Positions 16,491-30,402 of a stretch of DNA of 64,000 bases are shown here, piece by piece. Source of the DNA: Pseudomonas matsuisoli (GTDB lineage: Bacteria > Pseudomonadota > Gammaproteobacteria > Pseudomonadales > Pseudomonadaceae); the NCBI RefSeq assembly GCF_014647635.1, contig NZ_BMPO01000004.1, forward strand, positions 62,001 through 126,000. The letters run 5' to 3'. The notes beneath the pieces were generated by a model. It was not told where the DNA came from and ran no database searches. It worked only from the letters and a program-made list of their open reading frames with translations. Each line of letters opens with the position of its first letter. Position 1 is the stretch's first letter. Made by a program: the position numbers and the translations under genes.

Positions 16491-19400
16491 CTATCCCGCC
16501 GCTCGGCGCTCCTCGAGGATTTCCTTCACCTTGGTGCCAAGATCGTCGACGGAAAAGGGTTTCTGCAGCAGGTGCATGTCCTGTCCGAGGAACGTTTGCA
16601 CGTCCATCGCACGTTCGGCGTAGCCCGTAACGAGCAGCACACCGATACCCGGACGCTGCTGGCGAAGTTGCTCGACGAGTTCGCGCCCGCCAAGCCCTGG
16701 CAGGCCGACATCCGAGATCACGAGGTCAAAGCCTGAGTCTTCCTCGAACAAGGCCAGGGCAGAGCCCGCATCCGCCGCGTCGCGCGTTCGATAGCCTAGG
16801 TCTTGCAGCACGTCGAGTACGAGCATGCGCACGCCCGGTTCGTCTTCCACCACCAGGATGCGCTCGCCCAAGCCATCAGGTGCGCGGGCTTGTGCCGGGT
16901 CCTCGGCATTCATGTTGCCGTCGTAGCGCGGCAAATACACGTCCACGCGCGTACCCTCGCCCACTACGCTGACGATGTCGACGTAGCCGCCGCTCTGTTT
17001 AACGAAACCGTACACCATCGACAGCCCAAGCCCCGTACCTTTGCCCTGTGGCTTGGTGGTGAAGAAAGGTTCGAACACCTTGTCCAGCAGCGGCTCAGGA
17101 ATGCCACTTCCGGTGTCGGAAATACTGATCCTGACGAAATCCCCCTGCAGGCGTTCGCCAGTCATGCTCAAGCGCGGCGATGGCGCGTTGCGCGTGGTGA
17201 TGGTTAGCTGACCGCCCTTCTCCATCGCGTCCCGCGCGTTGATGCACAGGTTGAGCACCGCACTTTCCAACTGATTGATGTCGGTACAGGTCAGCCAGAT
17301 ATCGGTGCCGAGCGCGGGCACCAGCTGGATGTTTTCCGTCACGGTGCGCTGCAGCAAATATTCCAGCTCGGTAACCAGTCGATTGACTTCGACCGGTTGC
17401 AGATCCAGCGACTGGCGACGACCGAAACTGAGCAAGCGCTGAGTGAGCGCCGCGGCGCGCTGCGCGGAGGCGGCGGCAGTACCGATATAGCGCTGGGCGC
17501 GCGTGTCGTCGGCACATGTACGGCGCTGAAGCATCTCCAACGCACCAAGAATGCCCGTGAGCAGGTTATTGAAGTCATGGGCGATGCCGCCCGTGAGCTG
17601 CCCGATGGCTTCCATTTTCTGGCTTTGACGCAGTGCATCCTTGGCTTGCTCAAGCTCCACGGCGCGCTCGCGCTCGGCCGTCACATCACGCGCGACGCAA
17701 TAGAGCAAACCGCCTTCCGGCACCGCCGTCCACGATAACGTCCGGTAGTTGCCCGCACGGGTGCGGAAGCGGTTCTCGAAGTTGAAGGTGGGGACGCCCG
17801 CAGCAAGGTGGCTAACCTCGCTCCGCGTCTTGGCGACGTCGTCCGGATGCTCGAGCCATTCGGATGTCTTGCCGACCAAATCAGTAGCCGACCAGCCGAG
17901 CTGTCGGGTCCAGGCCGGATTCACGCTGATCCAGATGCCGTTTTCGTCCGCGATACCGATCAGATCATGGCTGTACGCCCACATCTGGTCGCGCTCCCGC
18001 GTCCGTTCGCGTACGCGTAATTCCAATACCTCGTTGGCTTGGCGCAGGGCATGCGCCGCCTCGCGCCGCAGCCGCGAAAGGCGCAGCACACCCTCCACCC
18101 GAGCGATGAGCTCGCGTGCGCTGAATGGCTTCACCAGATAATCGTCCGCACCTGCGGCGATGCCTTCGATGGACGCTTCCTCGCCGGCACGTGCGGATAG
18201 AAGAATGATCGGAATATCGCCCGCTGCCGGATCGTCCCGTAGCGCGCGGATCACGCCGAAGCCATCGAGCACCGGCATCATGATGTCCGACAGGACCAGG
18301 TCCGGCCGATCCTGTAACGCGTTATCCACAGCGGCGCGGCCATCCGCGACCGCCTGGACCTGATAGCCAGCCTCGACCAATAAGCGCTGCACGTAGGCGC
18401 GCATGTCAGCGTTGTCGTCGGCCAAAAGAATACGCTCGCCATGGCCGTGGGCCGCTGCCGGCGCATCATCGATACCCATGCTGCTCGCCGGCACCTCCGC
18501 GTCCGGTAACCAGCGCAAGGCTTCGGCAACGAAGGTATCGGCGCGGGTCGCGGTCGAGGCGAGCGTTTTTTCCGTTACCCCGCTTTGCGTCGGCAGATGC
18601 GCGTTCCCAAACGGCAAGCGCGCTTCGAAGACCGTGCCGACGCCAATCTGGCTGCGGACGCTGACGTCGCCGCCGTGCAATTGGGTGAGGTCCTTGACCA
18701 GCGCCAAACCGATACCGGTCCCTTCATGGGTGCGGCCGATCTGTCCTTCGATGCGGTGGAAACGGTCGAAGACCTTGCCCAGTTCGCTCTGTGGAATACC
18801 GACCCCGGTGTCGATAACACTCAGCACGGCGTATGCATCCTGCCGCACGAGGCGCACCTCGACGCTACCGCTCAAGGTGTACTTGAACGCATTGGAAACC
18901 AGGTTGAGCACGATCTTTTCCCACATTTCCTGATCGACCCAGACCGGATCGCCCAAGGGCTCGCATTGGATACGGAAGTCCAACCCGGCACGGGTCATGG
19001 CGGAGCGGAAGCTGCTGGCGAGTTCGGCGGTGTAGGCAGCCAGGTCAATCGGTAAAAAGCTGGCGCGCACCCGCCCCGCTTCGATCCGGGAGAAGTCCAG
19101 TAGCGTGTTCACCAGCCGCAACAAACGCTGCCCATTGCGCTGGATGAGCTCCAGCTCACCGCGCGATGCCGTCACGTTGCCGTCATGACCTTCCGCACGG
19201 GAAAGCAGGTCTTCCAGTGGGCCGAGCATGAGTGTCAGCGGTGTACGAAATTCGTGGCTCGCGTTGGAGAAGAATACGGTCTTGGCGCGGTCCAGTTCGG
19301 CCAGCTGTTCGGAACGCCGGCGCTCCTCCTCATAGCGCTCGACATTGGCGATTGCGGTGCTCAAGTGCGCGGCGGCCCGTTGGAACAGGGTGATGTAATC

Positions 19401-20324
19401 GGCATCGATACGGCGTCGCGGGCTGATGCCGAGAACGAGAAAACCGTGCGGCGCGTCCGGGCGCCCACTGAGAATGGGCACTACCAATGCCTCCACCGGC
19501 TTTTCCGGCCAAGGCGTTCCTGGCAGGCGTGTCGCGTGATCCGGCGTTAGGTCATGCACCGCGTAGGGCACCTCAAGTGCACGGTCGAACGACCAGGGCG
19601 TTGGATTCGCGTTAGGGTCGATGACAGCCGGGGCCAGGTCGGCGCTGTCCGAGATGCCATGCAGCGCGACGCGTTGAAGAAATCCAGTGGCCGGGTCGCG
19701 CAGATAAGCCAGGGAAAACGGCGATTCCTCGGGCACGTTGGATAACGCCCCAATCGCCTGGCTGCAGGCACTCTCGCGGGTCAGCGACGCGGACATGCAC
19801 TCCGAGATCTTGCGCAGCAGACGCTCGCGACGCTCTGCGAGCACGCGATAGGTGGTTTCGGTCACGGCGGTGAAAATACCCTCGACCTGCCCGTCCTCGC
19901 CACGCACGGGGCTGTAGCTGTAATAGAAGTAGCACTCCTCCACGTAGCCAAAGCGGTTCAAAGGCAGTAGCTGGTCCTCGGACCAGGTCGCCTCGCCCTT
20001 GGCCATCACTTGGTCGAACATCGGGCCGATGATGTCCCAGATCTCCGCCCACACCTCCGGCCCCGGCCGTCCCAATGCCCACGGATGCTTGCGCCCTGGC
20101 ACGGCGCTCCAGGCGTCGTTGTAGATCAGCGCACGGGTTTCGCCCCAGTAGAGCACCATCGGGAAACGCGACCCCAGACAGATGCTGATCGCCGAGCGCA
20201 GCGCTTGGGACCAGGTCTCGATTGGCCCGAACGGCGTCTGCGACCAGTCCTTTTCCCGCATCAATGCGGCCATCTCACCAGGGAAATCGAGGAATGTAAG
20301 ACTGAGTGCGGAACTGGACTTCAA
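16491..20324 (-). CDS. Dual-core hybrid sensor histidine kinase / response regulator
   Basis: 1277-residue cytoplasmic-looking sensor with no clear membrane segment. Domains in order: PAS-like sensor (about 20-160), GAF-like domain (165-335), first HisKA (SHEFRTPL, His357) with HATPase ([25 protein letters not shown]), first receiver (phosphoacceptor Asp680 in [11 protein letters not shown]), coiled coil (750-780), PAS (about 780-885), second HisKA ([11 protein letters not shown], His916) with HATPase ([20 protein letters not shown]), and second receiver (Asp1205 in [12 protein letters not shown]). Two full kinase cores in one chain is unusual; ordinary hybrids have one. No cognate regulator or output gene is adjacent. 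All catalytic motifs look intact. The signal is unknown. Confidence 0.93.
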   Translation of the reverse strand: MKSSSALSLTFLDFPGEMAALMREKDWSQTPFGPIETWSQALRSAISICLGSRFPMVLYWGETRALIYNDAWSAVPGRKHPWALGRPGPEVWAEIWDIIGPMFDQVMAKGEATWSEDQLLPLNRFGYVEECYFYYSYSPVRGEDGQVEGIFTAVTETTYRVLAERRERLLRKISECMSASLTRESACSQAIGALSNVPEESPFSLAYLRDPATGFLQRVALHGISDSADLAPAVIDPNANPTPWSFDRALEVPYAVHDLTPDHATRLPGTPWPEKPVEALVVPILSGRPDAPHGFLVLGISPRRRIDADYITLFQRAAAHLSTAIANVERYEEERRRSEQLAELDRAKTVFFSNASHEFRTPLTLMLGPLEDLLSRAEGHDGNVTASRGELELIQRNGQRLLRLVNTLLDFSRIEAGRVRASFLPIDLAAYTAELASSFRSAMTRAGLDFRIQCEPLGDPVWVDQEMWEKIVLNLVSNAFKYTLSGSVEVRLVRQDAYAVLSVIDTGVGIPQSELGKVFDRFHRIEGQIGRTHEGTGIGLALVKDLTQLHGGDVSVRSQIGVGTVFEARLPFGNAHLPTQSGVTEKTLASTATRADTFVAEALRWLPDAEVPASSMGIDDAPAAAHGHGERILLADDNADMRAYVQRLLVEAGYQVQAVADGRAAVDNALQDRPDLVLSDIMMPVLDGFGVIRALRDDPAAGDIPIILLSARAGEEASIEGIAAGADDYLVKPFSARELIARVEGVLRLSRLRREAAHALRQANEVLELRVRERTRERDQMWAYSHDLIGIADENGIWISVNPAWTRQLGWSATDLVGKTSEWLEHPDDVAKTRSEVSHLAAGVPTFNFENRFRTRAGNYRTLSWTAVPEGGLLYCVARDVTAERERAVELEQAKDALRQSQKMEAIGQLTGGIAHDFNNLLTGILGALEMLQRRTCADDTRAQRYIGTAAASAQRAAALTQRLLSFGRRQSLDLQPVEVNRLVTELEYLLQRTVTENIQLVPALGTDIWLTCTDINQLESAVLNLCINARDAMEKGGQLTITTRNAPSPRLSMTGERLQGDFVRISISDTGSGIPEPLLDKVFEPFFTTKPQGKGTGLGLSMVYGFVKQSGGYVDIVSVVGEGTRVDVYLPRYDGNMNAEDPAQARAPDGLGERILVVEDEPGVRMLVLDVLQDLGYRTRDAADAGSALALFEEDSGFDLVISDVGLPGLGGRELVEQLRQQRPGIGVLLVTGYAERAMDVQTFLGQDMHLLQKPFSVDDLGTKVKEILEERRAAG

Positions 20325-20547
20325 GGTGTCCCCTATGCGTCGGACGCGTGCAGGTGGCGAAGGAAAATCGGCGCGGACTATAGTGCGCGGCCAATCAATC
20401 GTCTCGCTCTTTTAGACGGCCGAACGCAGTAAGAGTTGAATGGCGGTCGCCAGCGATCGGGAAAAACGGATAGACGTTTGCCCCAGCCTCGAATAGGCCG
20501 GTCGCAACGCGCGGCGGGAACGTCCCCTTGTTCCAACCAAAGAGCGC

Positions 20548-21237
20548 TTAACGCCGCCCCGGCCAGTGGTTTCGGCGTTCGATGTATTGCGCGAAAAGGA
20601 ATATGACGGTCGTGAGTATCAGATAAACGATCGCGGCGAATAGATACGCCCTGAAGAAATCGAAGTTACCTGCCGCCAACTCTTGCATACGCGCGAAGAA
20701 CTCTGGGTATTGGACGAGAAAGGCAATAGAACTGTCTTTCAAGTTATAGATCACTTGGTTGGTCAAGGCCGGCGTCGAGGACTTCAACAGTTGCGGAAGA
20801 ATGATGTACGCATAGACTTGGAGGCTTTTGAAGCCTTGAGCAACGGCCGCTTCTAGCTGACTCTTGTCCAAACCGTTGTAGGCGGTTAGCAGGTATCCGG
20901 CGTTATAGGCGCCGACATTCAAGGTAAAACCCAGCACCAATACTTCGAACGGGCTCAATCGCAGCCCCAGTGCAGGCAGCCCGTAATACAGAATGTAGAT
21001 GATGCAAACGAGAGGCGTGCCGATAAAAAACGATTTATAGCCCTCGACCAAGCGCCTTACTGTCGCGTTGGCGTTCAATCCCAAAAAGAAGATCACGATG
21101 CCTAATAAAAAGCCCGTTATCGATATGACGACAGTCAGTTTTATCGTTGCCCAGAGACCGAGATAAATTAACGAGGACTGCTCGAAAAGGTCGCCATAGA
21201 ACGCCGGCATGCCTTCATTCATAGCGCTTTTTGCCAA
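20548..21237 (-). CDS. Amino-acid-type ABC transporter permease
   Basis: 229 residues with five or so membrane segments and the HisM/GlnP-type permease fold. The EAA loop that contacts the ATPase is readable as QLEAAVAQGFKSLQVYAYIILPQLL. Its start overlaps the end of the ATPase gene, so it is the last gene of the SBP-permease-ATPase-permease operon. It pairs with the other permease (21966-22613) to form a heterodimeric channel. The region appears less GC-rich than its neighbours. Confidence 0.88.
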   Translation of the reverse strand: MAKSAMNEGMPAFYGDLFEQSSLIYLGLWATIKLTVVISITGFLLGIVIFFLGLNANATVRRLVEGYKSFFIGTPLVCIIYILYYGLPALGLRLSPFEVLVLGFTLNVGAYNAGYLLTAYNGLDKSQLEAAVAQGFKSLQVYAYIILPQLLKSSTPALTNQVIYNLKDSSIAFLVQYPEFFARMQELAAGNFDFFRAYLFAAIVYLILTTVIFLFAQYIERRNHWPGRR

Positions 21238-21949
21238 AGAACCAGTTCATCTCAGGAATCGCGGACGCCTTTGCTAAGTCGGCAACCGAACCTTGCGCGA
21301 TGATCTTTCCTTGAAACATGAAAACGACGTTCTGGCTGATCTGATCCGCGAAAGCGATGTCATGGGTCACGCAAACAGTCGTGATGTTGCGTGCTTCCAA
21401 TTTCTTGATCAGCAGGCTCACTTCCTGACTCATCAGCGGGTCGAGCGCCGAAGTGGGCTCGTCCAGAATGACGATTTCGGGTTGCATGACCAACGCTCTG
21501 GCCAGCGCGACCCGTTGTTTTTGCCCACCGGAGAGTTGCGCCGGAAATTTGTGCTCGTGGGCCGATAGATCGAAGTACGCCAATTCCCGGCGTGCCAGCT
21601 CGTTGGCCTGCTCGCGGCCATAGCCTTGTAGTTTCCGCAATGCGAGGGTGATGTTGTCCAGTGCGCTCAGGTGGCTATAGAGCGCGAAGTGTTGAAACAC
21701 GAATCCAATCTTTCGGCGATAGAGGCGAATGTCGATTTCTTTACTCAACACACTTTCGCCGTGAAACAGGATTTGGCCCTGGTCGGGCCTCTCCAGAAGA
21801 TTGAGGCAACGGATCAAGGTCGTCTTCCCACAGCCCGACGGCCCCATGATGACGAGCGTACCGCCGGTCTCGATGGTCAGATCGACGCCGTTCAAGACCA
21901 CGTGATCGTCGAACCGCTTTACCAAGCCGATCGCTTGCAGAATCGCCAT
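21215..21949 (-). CDS. Amino-acid-type ABC transporter ATP-binding protein
   Basis: 244 residues with all ABC motifs: Walker A GPSGCGKTT (36-44), Q-loop FVFQHFALYSHLSALDNI, signature LSGGQKQR, Walker B ALVMQPEIVILDEPTSALDP and H-loop CVTHDIAFA. Sequence style matches GlnQ/HisP ATPases that energise polar amino acid import. It overlaps the downstream permease by 23 bases and follows the first permease by 16 bases, so the operon is tightly packed. Confidence 0.92.
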   Translation of the reverse strand: MAILQAIGLVKRFDDHVVLNGVDLTIETGGTLVIMGPSGCGKTTLIRCLNLLERPDQGQILFHGESVLSKEIDIRLYRRKIGFVFQHFALYSHLSALDNITLALRKLQGYGREQANELARRELAYFDLSAHEHKFPAQLSGGQKQRVALARALVMQPEIVILDEPTSALDPLMSQEVSLLIKKLEARNITTVCVTHDIAFADQISQNVVFMFQGKIIAQGSVADLAKASAIPEMNWFFGKKRYE

Positions 21950-21965
21950 TCCGATATTCCCGCTA

Positions 21966-22613
21966 TCACTGACTTCTGTGCGGCGAGCCGATTCTGCCGA
22001 TGATCAGTACGAAGACTTTGTAGATACAAAAATAGAGCAGCCCCACGATGAGATAGATATTCACGCCCAGCAGGGTGGAAGCGGTAAGTGCCTTCGCCTG
22101 CCCAAAAATCTCGGGAATACCCACCGTGTAGGCAAACGGTGTGCTTTTGATGATCGCGGTAAGTTCGTTCGTCATGCCTGGTACGGAAAACCGCAACATC
22201 TGCGGAAATTCGATAGACGTGATGATCTGTAACGGCGTGAAGCCCATGGCACGGGCAGCCGCTATTTCATTCTCATCGACGGAATCCAGCGCACCGCGAA
22301 AGACTTCCGAGAGATAAGCCGCACCAATGACGCCTAGGCTCAAGTTCATCGCCAGCAAAGGTGACGGGCTAATACCCACGCTAGGCAGTCCGAAATAGAT
22401 CAGAAACAGCAGGACCAGTACCGGGATCGAACGTACGACGAAGACGAACAGGCTCAGGACGCGACCAACGTTGCGATGGGTCAGCCGTCGCAACGCGGTA
22501 ATACCCAAGCCCAGGGTAAAGGCGGTCATGAAACAGGAACCCGCGACATAGAGGGTGTATTCCACGCCTCTTAGCAGCAATCCAATTAGGGTTAAGAGTT
22601 CATCCTCGACCAT
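21966..22613 (-). CDS. Amino-acid-type ABC transporter permease
   Basis: 215 residues, five membrane segments, HisQ/GlnP-type fold. The EAA loop is DENEIAAARAMGFTPLQIITSIEFPQMLRF. It begins three bases before the stop region of the solute-binding protein gene (gap of three bases), and is followed by the ATPase. It is the partner of the second permease at 20548-21237. Confidence 0.88.
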   Translation of the reverse strand: MVEDELLTLIGLLLRGVEYTLYVAGSCFMTAFTLGLGITALRRLTHRNVGRVLSLFVFVVRSIPVLVLLFLIYFGLPSVGISPSPLLAMNLSLGVIGAAYLSEVFRGALDSVDENEIAAARAMGFTPLQIITSIEFPQMLRFSVPGMTNELTAIIKSTPFAYTVGIPEIFGQAKALTASTLLGVNIYLIVGLLYFCIYKVFVLIIGRIGSPHRSQ

Positions 22614-22616
22614 GAA

Positions 22617-23408
<792 letters not shown>

Positions 23409-23590
23409 CTACAAAGGCGGCACGCACTGCGGGTATGCCTTCATGCGCTAGGCCGGCCCGTGCGGTCTTCCGCTGACGAGGTGCGATCCAGGCCTGATGA
23501 TCGTGCCGATGCTGTCGGTGTGAGTGGAATGAAGATTCGCGCCGGTTCCATTGCGGGCGGATAAAACGAACGGGCGGATGAACGACGTTG

Positions 23591-23621
23591 ATGGAAAAGG
23601 CTTCGCCGTTTTCCACCCTAC
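23591..23621. repeat. Single REP unit (GTAGGGTGG family)
   Basis: ATGGAAAAGGCTTCGCCGTT followed by TTCCACCCTAC, a self-complementary unit matching the second half of the pairs at 7.8 and 11.3 kb. It lies in the 361-base gap between the ABC operon promoter and the trp terminator, where no gene is seen. Confidence 0.75.
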
Positions 23622-23689
23622 GTTTTCAGGTTTGGCTTCCCGAGACTCGTAGGGTCTCGACCGCAACGACTCCCGTAACGCGCGGGCGC

Positions 23690-23724
23690 AAAAAAAACCG
23701 CTGCCTGTTAGGGCAGCGGCTTTT
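23690..23724 (-). terminator. Rho-independent terminator of trpBA
   Basis: An 8-bp GC stem, CCGCTGCC at 23698-23705 with GGCAGCGG at 23712-23719, loop of six. On the minus strand it is followed by eight T residues (A-run 23690-23697). It lies about 20 bases after the trpA stop. The other flank has TTTT, so it may work in both directions. Confidence 0.9.
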
Positions 23725-23742
23725 CTGTGTGGCGATGCTTGC

Positions 23743-26136
<2,394 letters not shown>

Positions 26137-27030
26137 ATGTCTCGCGAACTGCCCTCACTCAACGCCCTACATGCTTTCGAAGCGGCCGCCCGCCTACAAA
26201 GTGTAAGCGCAGCGGCAGCTGAGCTTCACGTCACCCACGGCGCGGTCAGCCGGCAGATTCGACTCCTGGAAGAAACGCTCGGCACCGCCTTGTTCGTCAA
26301 GGACGGGCGCGGCGTCAAACTCACGGATCCCGGCGCCCGACTACGAGATGCAACGGGCGATGCCTTCGAACGGCTGCGCACCGCTTGTCAGGAGGTGAAG
26401 CAACGCAGCGTCGACGCGCCCTTTGTGCTGGGTTGCCCCGGCAGCCTGCTGGCGCGCTGGCTCATTCCGCGGTTGGATCGATTGCAGCGCGAACTGCCGG
26501 ACCTGCGCCTGCAAATCTCCACCAGCCAGGGTGAGCTTGATCCACGCAGTCCGGAAGTGGACGCCACTCTTCTGTTCGCGGAAGCACCTTGGCCGGCAGA
26601 CATGCACGTATTCGAATTGGCCCACGAACGTATAGGCCCGGTGCTCAGCGCAAGGCACCCGCGCTTCGAAGCGTTGCTGAAGACCTCGGCCGCAGGTCTA
26701 CTCGATGAGGCATTACTGCACACGACCTCGAGGGCGCAGGCCTGGCCGCAATGGATACAGGCCAAGGGGCTCGACGCTGAAGCGCTCAAGCTCGGCCAGG
26801 GCTTCGAGCATTTGTACTACCTGCTCGAAGCCGCTGCAGCCGGACTTGGCGTGGCCATCGCACCCCAACCCCTCGTGGCCGACGACCTCCGCGCAGGACG
26901 GCTGGCCGCGCCTTGGGGATTCGCGGATACCAATGGACACCTCGCATTGTGGGTATCCCAACGCCGACAGGATGGACGCGCCGAACGCTTGGCGCAGTGG
27001 TTGAAGGATGAGCTCGGCGAGACGGCATGA
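26137..27030 (+). CDS. trpI: LysR-family regulator TrpI
   Basis: 297 residues. The N-terminal helix-turn-helix ([39 protein letters not shown]) and effector domain match the GcvA/TrpI branch of LysR. Position divergent from trpBA is the reason for the TrpI name; the family alone would not be specific. AGGAAA precedes the ATG. It should activate trpBA and repress itself in response to indoleglycerol phosphate. Confidence 0.88.
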   Translation: MSRELPSLNALHAFEAAARLQSVSAAAAELHVTHGAVSRQIRLLEETLGTALFVKDGRGVKLTDPGARLRDATGDAFERLRTACQEVKQRSVDAPFVLGCPGSLLARWLIPRLDRLQRELPDLRLQISTSQGELDPRSPEVDATLLFAEAPWPADMHVFELAHERIGPVLSARHPRFEALLKTSAAGLLDEALLHTTSRAQAWPQWIQAKGLDAEALKLGQGFEHLYYLLEAAAAGLGVAIAPQPLVADDLRAGRLAAPWGFADTNGHLALWVSQRRQDGRAERLAQWLKDELGETA

Positions 27031-27094
27031 TGCCCCTTCTCAAATGGCTAGCAGCTACACACCGCCGAACCTGTAAGGTGGCCGCGCTAGGGCC

Positions 27095-27308
27095 GTAGGG
27101 CGGGTACAACCCGCGCGCTGTCCAAGCCCGGCGATCCGTCACGTCACCGAACGGCGCTATGAACAGCCATTACCGTAGGGGCGGCTTTAGCCGCGAATCC
27201 CGTGTCGTCGCCACGCGACTGGCATCCGGGTTAGCACCCGGGCTACGAAGCGCATTTTAGACCGCGGTATCACGCGGCTAAAGCGGAACGCCACCCGGCC
27301 GCCCCTAC
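27095..27308. repeat. REP cluster between trpI and the LuxR gene
   Basis: At least four units: GTAGGGCGGGTACAACCCGC at 27095, GTAGGGGCGGCTTTAGCCGC at 27175, a reversed unit ending in CCCGGGCTAC at about 27228-27246, and a long reversed unit ending in GCCCCTAC at about 27270-27308. They mix GGGCGGG and GGGGCGG types. They fill the gap between convergent genes, with no coding content. Confidence 0.8.
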
Positions 27309-27322
27309 AGGACCTTCCGAAC

Positions 27323-28126
27323 TCAAGCAGGCTTCGCCAGATAATCGATAAACAGACGAAACAGTTCAGCGTTGTTGGCAATCCCGAGGCGCTGATAGAT
27401 GTTGTGCTTGTGCACCTTCACCGTGCCCTCGGAAATGTTCAATAACGATGCAATCGAACCACTGCTGTGTCCTTGCAAAATCAGCTTGGCGATATAGCGC
27501 TGCGTCTCGGTCAGCTGTCCTTGAAGGATGTCGACGAATGCGTCTTCCAACCGGACATCGACGGGCGCCGCCCCGCTAAGGACCTCACGGTAGCGAAGCC
27601 GTACGTGCAGGTCGAAGACGGACGCAAACAGCGGCTCCAGGTCCGCCAACACCTGCATCTCCCATTGCGTGAATGGACCGCTGTCAAGGTTGCGCATGAA
27701 CGAATAGACGATCGCGACCTGTGAACGAATCGGAATGATGAATCCAACTTCTTCGACCAGCGCGCCGTGCTCCGACGATACGCAGGGATGGATATCGCGG
27801 GAGATCGAAAACCCCGACGAGAAAAAGCTGTCCGGCGCCAGTTCGCTCATTCGCCACAGCCCTGCGGGGTGATCGTTCACGCAGGCCACATAGAATGGAT
27901 CGAGCAGATAGCCGCCACGAACATAGGCATCCAGCGTTTTAACGGGTACGGAGCCGTTGTAACCGTTATGTACCAGGATCGCGTTGTGATTGAAGCGAAA
28001 GAGATAGCCGCAGCTCATATCGAACGCGAGCCGCTGCCCCAACGCGGCATCGATGCGCGCGCCCAGCTCATCGGAGCCAATGGCGGCAATGATCGCGGAC
28101 AGCGTTTTCGAATCTTCTGCCTTCAT
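27323..28126 (-). CDS. LuxR-type transcriptional regulator
   Basis: 267 residues. The C-terminal 65 residues are a GerE/LuxR helix-turn-helix (LTETQRYIAKLILQGHSSGSIASLLNISEGTVKVHKHNIYQRLGI). The N-terminal 180 residues form an uncharacterised sensor region without receiver or autoinducer-type motifs that I can recognise. It lies just downstream of, and on the same strand as, the EutH-like permease and SDR genes, and is the likely regulator of that group. Ligand unknown. Confidence 0.85.
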   Translation of the reverse strand: MKAEDSKTLSAIIAAIGSDELGARIDAALGQRLAFDMSCGYLFRFNHNAILVHNGYNGSVPVKTLDAYVRGGYLLDPFYVACVNDHPAGLWRMSELAPDSFFSSGFSISRDIHPCVSSEHGALVEEVGFIIPIRSQVAIVYSFMRNLDSGPFTQWEMQVLADLEPLFASVFDLHVRLRYREVLSGAAPVDVRLEDAFVDILQGQLTETQRYIAKLILQGHSSGSIASLLNISEGTVKVHKHNIYQRLGIANNAELFRLFIDYLAKPA

Positions 28127-28296
28127 CGTTCGTAACGCGGATTTAGCGTGAAATGAGCCACTGAGGCGCGGCCTGGCGGCAATGTAAGGTGGACACGTTA
28201 GCGCTCGCTTTCAGAAAACGCGAGCGATGGCACCAACGCGCGTCGCTCCGGCGCGTCAGAAGGTTTGCCGGAGCGATGGGCAGCTCGACGATCGAA

Positions 28297-29529
28297 TCAG
28301 ACCAACTGGGGCGATGTCCGGAAAAGCCCTTCAGCCTCATCCTGGCGTCCCAGCTCGATCGCCTTGGGCACCGCTAGCCAGTAGGCTAACAGCATGCCAA
28401 GCAGGCCTCCGCTAAGCTTACCGATGATCAATGGCAGGATGACCGAAGGCTGGAAGTTGGCCGAATAGGCCATGTGATCGCCGAAGGTAAAGGCCGCGCA
28501 GACCGCAAACGCAATGACCAGGACTTTGTCTTTCGGTGGCATTTCCGCTACGAGCCGGAACATCGCCAGCACGTTCGCAGAGGCCGCGAGCATGCCCGCG
28601 GCACCGACCGGCGACAGCCCCATCAGCGCAGCGACTTTCTCGATGGGTTTGGATAGAAAGCGTTTGATCAGATAGACCATCGGGAACGCACCGCACAGCA
28701 TGATCCCGACATACCCCGCGATTTCCAGTGCGCGGAATTGATCCTCGGCATCGGCAATGATCGGCGCGAATCCCCAGCCACCGAACACCGTGCTGAAAAA
28801 TTGAGTGAAGTACTCCACGACCGACGCGACCAGGACCAAGGTCACCGCCGCGTACATCAGCTGGCCGAGCTTGAGGAACAGGTACACCATCAGGTTCGGC
28901 AGGTAACGCAGCGCGGCTGCCAGAGCGATACAGAACAGGATTAGCGGCATTAGGTTCTGGATCAACAACGGCAGCGTGAAATTCAACGCCTGAGTCGCCG
29001 CACCGCTGGTGGCGATATCGGGGCGCACGCCAAGGCCAAGCGCCTGCATGAGCATGGCGATGACGACGATACTGATCGGGATACTCAACAGGCCCGCCAT
29101 GATGCCCAGCGCCATGTATTTGTGGTCCAACTTGGCGAGCATCGCCAAGCCAACCGGAATCACGAAGATGACCGTCGAACCGGACTGAAACCCGGTGATC
29201 AGACCAAGAATCCAGCCTTCAGGGCTTTGCGCTAGCTCGTGCGCCAGGTGGTAGCTACCCAAATCCGATGCGATGAAGATCGCACCTGCGATGCCAGGAT
29301 CGGCGCCCATGGCGAGGAAGATCGGTCCGATGAACTGACTGATAAAGCTGGAAATGAACGGGATGGAGGCCATGATTCCCGCGACGGGAATGAAGATCGG
29401 GCCAATGCTGTGAAGCCCGGCGGTGAACTCCTTGCCGAGTTCGGATTCGGGATCATAAATGGAGGCGATGGCACCAATGACCGCGCACACCATGATTACG
29501 TAAACGACATATGTGCCGATGTTTTCCAT
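28297..29529 (-). CDS. eutH: EutH-family ethanolamine/amino-alcohol permease
   Basis: 410 residues with about ten to eleven hydrophobic segments matching EutH: MENIGTYVVYVIMVCAVIGAI at the N-terminus, IPVAGIMASIPFISSFI, FIASDLGSYHLAHELA, GFQSGSTVIFVIPVGLAML and AFTFGDHMAYSANFQP. EutH helps ethanolamine enter in enteric bacteria. No eutB, eutC or shell genes are here; the neighbours are an SDR and a LuxR regulator, so the cargo may be another amino alcohol. Family call is firm, cargo is inference. Confidence 0.87.
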   Translation of the reverse strand: MENIGTYVVYVIMVCAVIGAIASIYDPESELGKEFTAGLHSIGPIFIPVAGIMASIPFISSFISQFIGPIFLAMGADPGIAGAIFIASDLGSYHLAHELAQSPEGWILGLITGFQSGSTVIFVIPVGLAMLAKLDHKYMALGIMAGLLSIPISIVVIAMLMQALGLGVRPDIATSGAATQALNFTLPLLIQNLMPLILFCIALAAALRYLPNLMVYLFLKLGQLMYAAVTLVLVASVVEYFTQFFSTVFGGWGFAPIIADAEDQFRALEIAGYVGIMLCGAFPMVYLIKRFLSKPIEKVAALMGLSPVGAAGMLAASANVLAMFRLVAEMPPKDKVLVIAFAVCAAFTFGDHMAYSANFQPSVILPLIIGKLSGGLLGMLLAYWLAVPKAIELGRQDEAEGLFRTSPQLV

Positions 29530-29637
29530 TTGCTGCCTCTTCGTGTTGTAAGAGCTCTGGTATTGGCAGAATTGAAAGACGAATCATGTAATTGATTTTA
29601 TTGAATAAGTTATTTTTATAGCGGGACTTTGGCCGCG

Positions 29638-30402
29638 TCAGATGGCGGTGTAGGCGTTATCCACGAACAGGTGCGTGCCATTAACGAAACTGGCCTCGTC
29701 GCTGGCAAGGAACAGGGCTGCAGCGGCCACTTCTTTGGGATCGCATAACCGCCCTTGCATGGCAGCGATGCTCTCATCCGAAACGTCGACACCAAAGCCG
29801 CGCAGCAGCTCCAATTCCCGTTGGCCATGAGCCGTGCCGATGAAGCCCGGGCATACGGCGTTGCTACGAATGTTCTTGTCTCGATACTCCACCGCGATGC
29901 CGCGCGCGAACATGTGGCAAGCACCTTTGGTGGTGCAATACAGCACTTCCATTGGGGTACCGACCACGGCGGAAATCGAGGATGTACAGACGATGCTGCC
30001 GCCACCGGCCTCGATCATTTTTGGCAGCACGGCTTTGGTCACGAGAAACATGCCCTTGACGTTGATGCTCATCAGGCGGTCCCACTCGCCTTCGCTGGTC
30101 TCCAGAAACGGTCCTGCGGAGATCGTACCGGCATGGTTGATCAGCACCGTGATCGCTCCGAAGTGTTCCTCGGTCCGACGCACTGCTCGATCGACCTGCT
30201 CGGCGCTGGAGACGTCAGCCGCAACGAAAAGCGCCTCGCCCCCCTCAGCGTTGATGCGTGCAGCCAGCGCTTCGCCCTGGCTGTTAGGCAGATCGAGAAT
30301 GGCGACCTTCGCTCCCTCTTTCGCGAACAACTCGGACGCGGCGAGACCACATCCTCCCGCGCCACCAGTGATCAAGGCGACTTTGCCAGTCAATCTCCCC
30401 AC
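29638..30402 (-). CDS. Short-chain dehydrogenase/reductase
   Basis: 254 residues of a classical SDR. Coenzyme motif TGGAGGCG (12-19), NHAG in place of the usual NNAG (89-92), and catalytic Ser142, Tyr155 and Lys159 (SSISAVVG, YCTTK). The acidic residue after the second strand (AILDLPN) favours NAD. It is 108 bases upstream of the EutH-like gene on the same strand and may oxidise the imported amino alcohol or its product. The promoter side is AT-rich (30480-30540). Confidence 0.88.
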   Translation of the reverse strand: MGRLTGKVALITGGAGGCGLAASELFAKEGAKVAILDLPNSQGEALAARINAEGGEALFVAADVSSAEQVDRAVRRTEEHFGAITVLINHAGTISAGPFLETSEGEWDRLMSINVKGMFLVTKAVLPKMIEAGGGSIVCTSSISAVVGTPMEVLYCTTKGACHMFARGIAVEYRDKNIRSNAVCPGFIGTAHGQRELELLRGFGVDVSDESIAAMQGRLCDPKEVAAAALFLASDEASFVNGTHLFVDNAYTAI

